This document shows positions 8,342-15,523 of a stretch of 64,000 nucleotides of DNA, piece after piece; positions within the stretch are counted from its first letter, which is position 1, and every line of letters starts with the position of its first letter. A program made the translations under genes and the position numbers. Under the pieces are notes generated by a model. That model was not told the DNA's origin and did not search any database. It saw only the letters and a program-made list of their open reading frames with translations. Source of the stretch: Ruminococcus sp. UBA6407 (GTDB lineage: Bacteria > Bacillota > Clostridia > Oscillospirales > Ruminococcaceae); contig DJPR01000006.1 in assembly GCA_002438605.1 (NCBI GenBank), positions 44,964-108,963 of the forward strand. The letters are read 5' to 3'.

Positions 8342-9457
8342 TTAAAAAACCTTTTCATTCACCAGATTATCTGCTCCAAATAAAAGCAGCATTTGATTAT
8401 AATCATTTATGTCCAACAAGCCGCTGTATTCACTTAATTTGCAATCTTCAGATAAAACAGCTATTTCACTGTAATGCTGAGCCAAAAAAGGAATAAAACA
8501 ATCAGCATATTCGTCCTTAATAAGAAGAAGCTTTTTATCATTGCTTACATCAGTTTTTATTATGATTAAACCGTTTTCATTACCCATGTAAAATTTATAG
8601 CTGTCATTTGTATTAATAAAGGCTTTATCATACATACTTACATCAGTAGACTTACCGTTTTTATCATAAGCCTTCATACTTACAATTTTACTGCCTTTGT
8701 CATAATAATAAATATCAATTATATCTGATTTTGTGCCTGTATAAAGCGTTTTATTATATAAGTTTCCCCTGAACTCGCTTGTTACATGTTCAATAGTATA
8801 TTTATCATATGTAATTGGCATAAACCCAAGCTTTTGTATTACTGTTCTGTAAACACAATATGCACCATATGAAGTCCATCTGGTATCATTTCGGTAATAA
8901 ATATAATTGTCATTGAGCATTTTAAGAATGCTGTAAGCATCTATCCTTTTTATACTGCTGTCCAACGCATTATAAAAGCTGTCAATCTGTGCCTTCTGTG
9001 TATATGAATTGAGATATTCGGGAAGATTATCACTGTATACACCGTCTGATGAAGGAACTGCAATTACATAAACCGAGTCATTGAATTTTTCTGCAAGCTC
9101 ATTAATCGCTTCTGCACTTTTCCATTCGCTTTTTTCATCTCTGATTTCAGCATGCAACAGTCTTTCATCTGTGATAAAAACGTCATTTATTATGGGTTCG
9201 CCTTTATAAATATATAATTTCGCATTTACAGCAAGCATTTTACTTCTGAATGCAAAGTGGTCTGAAACGTAATTGCCTAAACCACTGAAAAAAGTACCGT
9301 CTGCAAGTGAAGAAAGCGAGATTCTCGGAAGTTCAGCTAATCTTCTGTTTTCGTGAAATGAAATTTCACCCTTTTTTCTGATTAAGGTTGCCGCCATAAA
9401 TAAAACTATGATAAAAGTAATAATAACACCAATTGCTTTTACTCTGATTTTTTTCAT
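8342..9457 (-). CDS. DHHW/AlgX-like protein with substituted catalytic residues
   Basis: A 371-residue single-pass protein (membrane segment about residues 8-26 from 9457) related to the DHHW family, which accompanies MBOAT O-acyltransferases much as AlgJ/AlgX accompany AlgI. Typical marks are HENRRLAELP and NYVSDHFAFRSK. The family DxHW catalytic motif reads DTRW here, so His is Arg, and the serine motif KDSYA reads KDEYA, so the nucleophile is Glu. The Asp is kept. These changes argue against esterase or acetyltransferase activity. The second ATG (9457) fits AGGGG upstream better than the one at 9463. Cotranscribed with the MBOAT gene 12 bases upstream. Confidence 0.75.
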   Translation of the reverse strand: MKKIRVKAIGVIITFIIVLFMAATLIRKKGEISFHENRRLAELPRISLSSLADGTFFSGLGNYVSDHFAFRSKMLAVNAKLYIYKGEPIINDVFITDERLLHAEIRDEKSEWKSAEAINELAEKFNDSVYVIAVPSSDGVYSDNLPEYLNSYTQKAQIDSFYNALDSSIKRIDAYSILKMLNDNYIYYRNDTRWTSYGAYCVYRTVIQKLGFMPITYDKYTIEHVTSEFRGNLYNKTLYTGTKSDIIDIYYYDKGSKIVSMKAYDKNGKSTDVSMYDKAFINTNDSYKFYMGNENGLIIIKTDVSNDKKLLLIKDEYADCFIPFLAQHYSEIAVLSEDCKLSEYSGLLDINDYNQMLLLFGADNLVNEKVF

Positions 9458-9469
9458 TTGCATTATCCC

Positions 9470-10846
9470 CTAAAATCGTATTATCATTTGCTGACTTTCT
9501 CCATTGCTTATTATTAATGCTGCTGAAGTTAAAAACAAAGCAGCTGAAATTACAGGAGAAACTATATTTACAATTACATCAATTCGTTTTCTATGTTTTA
9601 ATTTCTCCAATAAATTTTTAAACAAGTCTGTAGACGCATAAATTGCTATGAGAAGAATAACTATATATGATTTCAAAAAGTAAATACCCGATGAATCAGC
9701 AATATTACCTGTTCCGCCAAGCATTGCTTTAAGATATTTAAAGGAATCCATAATTGATGATTCCATAAAAAACACCCAGCCAACTGACGTCACAATAAAC
9801 GCATATAAAAATGCTGAAAGCTGATTGTAAAAATTCTTATTTATTTTAGACTCCGCAAATGAAGCTGTACCAATAATTAATCCCCATAAAAACTTATTTA
9901 AGCTTAATTCATAAAATAAACCTATAATCCCCCACATTAATATAAATACAAAGCAATTTGCTATTTTTTCTTTTCTCTGCAGCGGACTGTATATATAGTC
10001 ACTGAACCATTTTGTCAGAGTTGTATGCCACCTTTTTGAAAATTCTTTCATTCCCATGCTTAAACTCGGATAATTAAAGCTGAAAGAAAGTCCTATTCCA
10101 AGCATTTCAGAAACTCCAACTGCCATATCTGTAATTCCCGATAATGTAAAATAAATTCCAAAACTGTATGCCAACACACCAAGCCATGAAGTCAGAACAG
10201 AAATTTCTTCCGGTTCATACATATTAACAGCAGTCCAAAGCCTGTACAGGCTGTCTGCAATTATTACTTTTTTTGCAAGTCCTTTGACAAAAGCACTTAC
10301 TCCTGTTCCGTAAGAAGTCAAGGATTTATCTGATTTTTTCAGTTCCATAAAAAAATTGTCATAAGATATATATGGACCCATAGTAATCTTTGGAAAGTAG
10401 GTAAGATATAATGTAAATTTTAAAAAGCTAAGTTCTTCCTTTAAGTTTCCTCTGCTTATTTCAAATATCGTTCCCAATGCAGATAAAGTACAGAAAGAAG
10501 CCCCGATAAAGACAAGCTGGCTGCTCCACGTCTTATTGGGAGGGCAATTGAACCATTCTCCGTATCTGCATATAAATACAAAAACAATATCAAATAAAAC
10601 AGAAACAAAAAGAAGTAATCTTCTTACAGCATTATGGTTCTTGTATTTTCCTGTCATGTATAACAGCACATAATTTATCAATGAAAATCCTGCCAGATAG
10701 AAAACAGCATATATTCCCCTTGCAAAGAGAAAAATCATACTTAAAAATAACAATGATATATTTTTAAATCTTAACGGAAATACATTGCAAATTAAAACCG
10801 AAAAAGGAAGAAAGAAAAATATAAAAATGATACTGCTAAATTCCAT
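9470..10846 (-). CDS. MBOAT family O-acyltransferase-like membrane protein lacking the invariant His
   Basis: A 458-residue polytopic protein with about ten hydrophobic segments, matching AlgI/DltB-type acyltransferases: FPKITMGPYISYDNF, ITDMAVGVSEMLGI and KRWHTTLTKWFSDYIYSPL are recognisable. The second hallmark, usually LWHG followed by nine residues to WG, reads LFYELSLNKFLWG, so the invariant catalytic His is Tyr (residue 312). The codon is TAT where CAT or CAC is expected. Start: the ATG at 10846 is seven bases after GGAG; the one at 10852 is too close. It overlaps the upstream RNase M5-like gene by 11 bases and is paired with the DHHW gene. Confidence 0.82.
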   Translation of the reverse strand: MEFSSIIFIFFFLPFSVLICNVFPLRFKNISLLFLSMIFLFARGIYAVFYLAGFSLINYVLLYMTGKYKNHNAVRRLLLFVSVLFDIVFVFICRYGEWFNCPPNKTWSSQLVFIGASFCTLSALGTIFEISRGNLKEELSFLKFTLYLTYFPKITMGPYISYDNFFMELKKSDKSLTSYGTGVSAFVKGLAKKVIIADSLYRLWTAVNMYEPEEISVLTSWLGVLAYSFGIYFTLSGITDMAVGVSEMLGIGLSFSFNYPSLSMGMKEFSKRWHTTLTKWFSDYIYSPLQRKEKIANCFVFILMWGIIGLFYELSLNKFLWGLIIGTASFAESKINKNFYNQLSAFLYAFIVTSVGWVFFMESSIMDSFKYLKAMLGGTGNIADSSGIYFLKSYIVILLIAIYASTDLFKNLLEKLKHRKRIDVIVNIVSPVISAALFLTSAALIISNGESQQMIIRF

Positions 10847-11435
10847 TATCATTCTCCCTTATTCTGTTTACATATACTTCCAACTCTTCCCTGTTCATCA
10901 TTGTATTTAAAACTTCCATAAGTGAAGATGATGACATAAGTGACGGAAGTCCAAGCATTTTCTGCAATTTATTTCGCAGATTTTTACTGTTTGTTCCTCC
11001 GCTCAGTCCAAGCTCATAAAAGGTATAATTTGTTATATCCGGAGCTTTTGTGTTTTCAGATGCAGAAATCCCGGCTTTTCTGAATGCTTCAAGAATAATT
11101 TCAGGCTTAATTCCCTCAACACCGAGCTTTCCCTCTGCTGATGCTTTTTCCTTTCTCTTTTCCTTGCCGAAAATATCAGGTATATAAACATGCTTTATTT
11201 TACCGTTATGAACAGCTCCCTTTAGATATCCCCTTATCCTGAAGCCTGAACTGTCTGAATCAGTAAGTATTATAACTCCTGTTTTTTCTGCATAATACCG
11301 AATCAAAGAAAGCTTTTCCTTATCCTTGAAAATTCCATAGCCGTTTGTAGTTATGATTACAGCGTCAAATATTGACGCTAATTTTATTTTGTCATACTTT
11401 CCCTCAACTATAATCGCTTCATTTATCTTTATCAT
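10836..11435 (-). CDS. TOPRIM-domain protein related to ribonuclease M5
   Basis: A 199-residue protein with an N-terminal TOPRIM fold: AIIVEGKYDKIKL gives the catalytic Glu, and GVIILTDSDSSGFRIRG the DxD pair. The C-terminal half, with LGVEGIKPEIILEAFRKAG, resembles the domain that follows TOPRIM in RNase M5 relatives of the Clostridia. RNase M5 trims 5S rRNA precursors; whether this protein does so is inference. Start at 11435 follows GGAGGAG closely. First gene of a run leading into the MBOAT, DHHW and glg genes. Confidence 0.8.
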   Translation of the reverse strand: MIKINEAIIVEGKYDKIKLASIFDAVIITTNGYGIFKDKEKLSLIRYYAEKTGVIILTDSDSSGFRIRGYLKGAVHNGKIKHVYIPDIFGKEKRKEKASAEGKLGVEGIKPEIILEAFRKAGISASENTKAPDITNYTFYELGLSGGTNSKNLRNKLQKMLGLPSLMSSSSLMEVLNTMMNREELEVYVNRIRENDNGI

Positions 11436-11473
11436 AAATCTCCTCCGAAACTCCAACTTATCAATAACAAAAT

Positions 11474-11492
11474 CAACACATTGTTGCCTTAA
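11474..11492. repeat. half copy of the dispersed palindrome at the holA stop
   Basis: CAACACATTGTTGCCTTAA matches both arms of the palindrome family with the centre deleted. Its terminal TTAA supplies the TAA stop of holA. Confidence 0.5.
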
Positions 11493-12529
11493 TTTTTAAG
11501 CATAAGCATTTTGGTTACAGCCTGTTCAAGAACTACCTTTTCATCTGCTCCGGAAGAATTAAGCGTTACAGCAGTATCACGTAATATTTGTATACAGCTG
11601 CGAAGTTTTTGAATTGACATTCTTGAACAGTCCCTGAAAGCATTTTTTACTACAAATTCACGCACATAGCCAAAATCGTTTGTCATATTTCCTATTGTTC
11701 TTCCTGATTTCTTTGCTGCTGACGCTCTGTAAAGGTCAATAAAAGCAGAGGATACAGCCGAAAGTATACTGCCCCTGTTAACCTTTTGTGCAAGAAGATT
11801 ATCAAGTGCTTCAAATGCTGATATTTTATTAAATGACGCAATTGCATTGGCTAAGGAATATACTGTTGTATCGTCCTGATGTGCTACCATAAGCTCCAGC
11901 ATTTCAGAGGTAATTACTCCGCCGTTTGCATAGGCACAAAGCTTTTCTACCTCATTGCTTATCATAAGCGGATTTGAAAGACACATTGACGCCAGCTGCT
12001 GTGCTGTTCCTATTGAGATTTCGCATCCTCTTTTTGATACAGAGCCTACTATTGTTTTAGCAAGTTCGGCAGGTGTTTTAAGCTCCTGTTCGCATACTAT
12101 TCCGTTTTTAGCAGCAAAGTCAACAAGCTTTTTATTTTTCCCTGTAATCGTTTTCTTTCCGTTTTTCAGGTCAAATCCTGTAACATTAAAAATAACAACA
12201 GTCTGCTGAGGAATTTTCTTTAATGCTTCAATAAGAGATTTTGTGATATCTTCACGCATTTCATCACAATTATAATCATTAATCAATATACAATTGTATT
12301 CACACATCATAGGCAGCATTTCAATAGTATCGCAAAAAGACGGAACATGAATATCCTTTCCGTTAATTTTAGTCAGTGCAAAATCTTCCATATCTCCGAC
12401 TGTCTGCTTTATAAGCAGTCTTGTAAGGCTTTCAACTCCGCTTACGTTTCTGCCGAAAAAATAATATAAGTTTTTTATATCACCTTTTTTTATCTGTGAA
12501 GTAACTTCACGAACGTCAATCTGAGCCAT
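11489..12529 (-). CDS. holA: DNA polymerase III subunit delta
   Basis: A 346-residue clamp-loader subunit that opens the beta clamp. The N-terminal region shows the delta pattern IKKGDIKNLYYFFGRNVSGVESLTRLL, followed by ILINDYNCDE and a C-terminal helical bundle with LRSCIQILRDTAVTLNSSGADEKVVLEQAV. Its ATG overlaps the comEC stop in TAATG, so the two are translationally coupled; this comEC-holA order is common in Firmicutes. GGAG is well placed. The stop codon falls inside a palindrome remnant. Confidence 0.93.
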   Translation of the reverse strand: MAQIDVREVTSQIKKGDIKNLYYFFGRNVSGVESLTRLLIKQTVGDMEDFALTKINGKDIHVPSFCDTIEMLPMMCEYNCILINDYNCDEMREDITKSLIEALKKIPQQTVVIFNVTGFDLKNGKKTITGKNKKLVDFAAKNGIVCEQELKTPAELAKTIVGSVSKRGCEISIGTAQQLASMCLSNPLMISNEVEKLCAYANGGVITSEMLELMVAHQDDTTVYSLANAIASFNKISAFEALDNLLAQKVNRGSILSAVSSAFIDLYRASAAKKSGRTIGNMTNDFGYVREFVVKNAFRDCSRMSIQKLRSCIQILRDTAVTLNSSGADEKVVLEQAVTKMLMLKN

Positions 12530-14607
12530 TACAATCTCCTTATTCTAATTTTATCTGATTTTAATTCCATCTCAAAATTATTTATACCGCTTATTACGTC
12601 TTTATTGTCCAACTCATCAATATATACTGCTGTTTTACAGTTATCATAACAGCTGCATTTCTTTGTAAAATTACCATAAAATACTGCTGCATCATAATAT
12701 TCTTCACCACTATAACTGCATTCTGCAAAAAGTATGGATAAATTTCTGAAGTATATAATTACCTTGTCATTGTTATAAACAATCTTATAATTATCATAAG
12801 TTATATCAAATCCTGATTCATTACAGCAATATATTTCTGAATTAATGTTACCCCAATTTTCTGAAAATGTCAATTGTGAACTTATAAAACAGTTTTTTAT
12901 ATCTCTGCTTAGCTCTTTATAATATGTTGAAAGAACTGAATTCTGCTTTTTGTTTATAATCAGATTATTAATTTTCTCAACACTGTTTTGCTTTATGTAC
13001 TTTTCAACATACAATGCAGATTTATAATGTCCGCTTAAATCAATAATGTCTGCATTCCCGTTGTGCAGTATACATATAGCAGAATTGTATCCGCTTCCTA
13101 AAACAGCTAATATAAATTTATTTTCCCTTGCTTTCATGATGTATACTGATGATATTGAAAATAATATCATGCTTAATACAACAGAATAAATCAGATATTT
13201 TCTCTTTTTAAAAATCAGGCAGACAAAAATAATTAATACCGTCAGCAGAATTGAAATATAAAAAAGTTTATCGGAACTTGATAAAACTGAAATTTTAAGA
13301 TTGCCTAAATAATCAGAAAGTTTCAATATTATCTTTATGATAAATTTTGCCGGATACAAAAACGAAACAAGTCCGCCTGATAAAGCGTAAAGAAATCCTA
13401 TTACAAGAACCAATGTACACATCGGCACAATTATAAGATTTGAGATTGGAGAAATAATTGAAATTTCCTCGAAATAATAAAGTCCTGCCGGCACAACTGC
13501 CAATCCTGCACATATAACAGAAACAACACTTTTCAAAAATTTATATCCATAATTCTTGTCAGGAATAATTTCTGTTATATACGGTGCAGCAACGCCAATT
13601 CCAAATGTTCCGCTTACTGATAGCCAAAAACCTGAACTTTCAATTACAAATGGATTTATAATTCCTATAAATAAAACTGCAATTGCCAATGAATTAAATG
13701 TATCGGACTGACGTCTGAAAAGCTTTGCACTATATACAATAAGCAGCATTATTGATGCTCTGATTACTGATATTGATGAGCTTACCATATTTATCATAAC
13801 AAACAAAAATAATGCAAGTATGAAAAATGATAAGATTCTGTTTACTTTCAGCAGTTTAAGTATATACATAATGACTCCTGCCATTATTGCAGCATGAAGT
13901 CCTGACACAGCCATTATATGTCCTATTCCGCAGCGGTAAAGCATTGTTTTGTCTGTATTTTCAAGATTACCCTTTTCGCCGAAAAGCATACCGGACATAA
14001 ATTCGCCTTCCCTGCCCATTTTTACAGTGAAATCAGATAAAAGCTTTTCTCGGTATGACATAAGCATTCTTTTTATTTTATGTGAATTATTATGCACAAT
14101 CTGTATATTTTCAGCGTTATTAACCGTTAAATAAATACCTGATGATTTATAATATGTCTCGCTGTCAAAAAGATAATCAGATATTATTTTTTCTGCCTCA
14201 GCCTTAAAGGAAATTTCATCACCTGTTTTACAATTAAAGGCATCCGCATAAAGATTTAATTCAGCATCTGTCTTATCATTTATTTTGCCTTTTAAAGTGT
14301 ATCTTGCTTTTTCATTATCATAGTAATCTGTATTTTTAATTTCGCCATAAAAACTAATTTCAGTACCACTGAAAGCCGTTACTTTTTCATAATCTGCATT
14401 TTTCAGATTATACATGCCCATTGCAAATACAAAAAATACAGCAAGAAACACCGCTTTTCCGTATTTTTGCCTGAGCAAGACAAGTGTCCCGATTAAAACT
14501 GTTGAAAGTCCTATAACAAAGAAAACAAATTTCCAGCCTGTAAAAAAGGAAGCGAAAAACAGACCCAGCATATAAGAAATTGCCGCATAAATCATTTTTC
14601 GCTTCAT
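12529..14607 (-). CDS. comEC: ComEC/Rec2 family protein with degenerate metallo-beta-lactamase domain
   Basis: A 692-residue membrane protein of the DNA-uptake channel family. N-terminal OB-fold-like part about 60-170, then the polytopic Competence domain with CGIGHIMAVSGLHAAIMAG and SVIRASIMLLIVYSAKLF. The last 190 residues align by position with the metallo-beta-lactamase-like domain (AVLGSGYNSAICILHNGNAD in place of DVGQGDS), but the HxHxDH metal motif reads NKKQNSV, so no metal site remains. Channel function may persist without nuclease activity. SD is weak (AAGG). It is followed by holA with a one-base overlap. Confidence 0.85.
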   Translation of the reverse strand: MKRKMIYAAISYMLGLFFASFFTGWKFVFFVIGLSTVLIGTLVLLRQKYGKAVFLAVFFVFAMGMYNLKNADYEKVTAFSGTEISFYGEIKNTDYYDNEKARYTLKGKINDKTDAELNLYADAFNCKTGDEISFKAEAEKIISDYLFDSETYYKSSGIYLTVNNAENIQIVHNNSHKIKRMLMSYREKLLSDFTVKMGREGEFMSGMLFGEKGNLENTDKTMLYRCGIGHIMAVSGLHAAIMAGVIMYILKLLKVNRILSFFILALFLFVMINMVSSSISVIRASIMLLIVYSAKLFRRQSDTFNSLAIAVLFIGIINPFVIESSGFWLSVSGTFGIGVAAPYITEIIPDKNYGYKFLKSVVSVICAGLAVVPAGLYYFEEISIISPISNLIIVPMCTLVLVIGFLYALSGGLVSFLYPAKFIIKIILKLSDYLGNLKISVLSSSDKLFYISILLTVLIIFVCLIFKKRKYLIYSVVLSMILFSISSVYIMKARENKFILAVLGSGYNSAICILHNGNADIIDLSGHYKSALYVEKYIKQNSVEKINNLIINKKQNSVLSTYYKELSRDIKNCFISSQLTFSENWGNINSEIYCCNESGFDITYDNYKIVYNNDKVIIYFRNLSILFAECSYSGEEYYDAAVFYGNFTKKCSCYDNCKTAVYIDELDNKDVISGINNFEMELKSDKIRIRRL

Positions 14608-14619
14608 AAATATTATACC

Positions 14620-15156
14620 TTATTTAAAAAAGAGAGGAAGTTTTTCAAGAAAAATAATATCTTTCCTATCAGCTGCATCACCCTCTGCAAGAACTGCCGC
14701 TTTACCAACAATGATACCGTCAGCACTTTCTGTAAGTTTTTCAAGTGCTCTCAGGGATTCTCCTGTACTGATTACATCATCCACAATAAGTACCCTTTTT
14801 CCTTTAAGAAGTTCAGCTTTTTCACCGTCAAGGTAAAGAGTCTGAACAGAAGAAGTTGTTATTGATTTAACTTCCACTGAAACAACGTTTGTCATATAAA
14901 GCTTTACTGATTTTCTTGCCACTACATAAGGAATTCCAAGCTGTCTTGACATCTCATAGGCTAACGGTATTCCCTTTGACTCAGCTGTAAGAATCACATC
15001 ACATTCAGGTGCTTTCTTTATAAGCTCCTCTGCTGATTTTATTGTAAGCTCCACATCGGAAAACATGATAAAAGCTGCAATGTCAATTTTATCATCCAAA
15101 GGACATAGTTTCAAATCTCTTTTAAGTCCTGCAACATTAATTGTATATTTTTCCAT
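14620..15156 (-). CDS. phosphoribosyltransferase family protein (adenine PRTase-like)
   Basis: A 178-residue type I phosphoribosyltransferase. The PRPP-binding loop VLIVDDVISTGESLRAL (about 121-137) is intact, with ECDVILTAESKGIPLAYEMSRQLG in the position of the hood. It resembles adenine phosphoribosyltransferase and xanthine-type relatives; the base is not decidable from the sequence. AGGTGA lies five bases before the ATG. Eight bases separate it from the HIT gene upstream and 12 from comEC downstream, so it is in the alaS run. Confidence 0.85.
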   Translation of the reverse strand: MEKYTINVAGLKRDLKLCPLDDKIDIAAFIMFSDVELTIKSAEELIKKAPECDVILTAESKGIPLAYEMSRQLGIPYVVARKSVKLYMTNVVSVEVKSITTSSVQTLYLDGEKAELLKGKRVLIVDDVISTGESLRALEKLTESADGIIVGKAAVLAEGDAADRKDIIFLEKLPLFFK

Positions 15157-15164
15157 TTCGTCAC

Positions 15165-15521
15165 CTATTCTACAGGATTAACTGCTTCGACACCCCAGCC
15201 CATTTTTACTCCTGCAAGCAAATGGAAGTGAAGATGATGAACAGTCTGACCTGCATTCTCTCCGCAGTTTGTGATAATTCTGAATCCGTCTGAAATTCCC
15301 TGTTCTTTTGCAATTTTTGCAGCAACCTCAAAAATATGAGCAACTACTGCTGAATTTTCAGCAGTAATTTCTGACGCTCCGCTTATATGCTCCTTAGGAA
15401 TTATCAGATAATGTATCGGTGTTATAGGTGCAATATCCTTAAAGCAATATACAAGCTCATCTTCATAAACCTTAGTACTTGGAATTTCTCCATTTGCAAT
15501 CTTACAGAAAAGACAATCCAT
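15165..15521 (-). CDS. HIT family protein (HINT type)
   Basis: A 118-residue nucleotide hydrolase or transferase of the histidine-triad superfamily, acting on nucleoside phosphoramidates or similar substrates in the family. N-terminal CLFCKIANGEIPSTKVYED, then HYLIIPKEHI, and the catalytic triad HHLHFHLLAG close to the C-terminus. Its SD, AGGAGG, lies within the last codons of alaS, and only two bases separate the genes. Confidence 0.94.
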   Translation of the reverse strand: MDCLFCKIANGEIPSTKVYEDELVYCFKDIAPITPIHYLIIPKEHISGASEITAENSAVVAHIFEVAAKIAKEQGISDGFRIITNCGENAGQTVHHLHFHLLAGVKMGWGVEAVNPVE

Positions 15522-15523
15522 AA

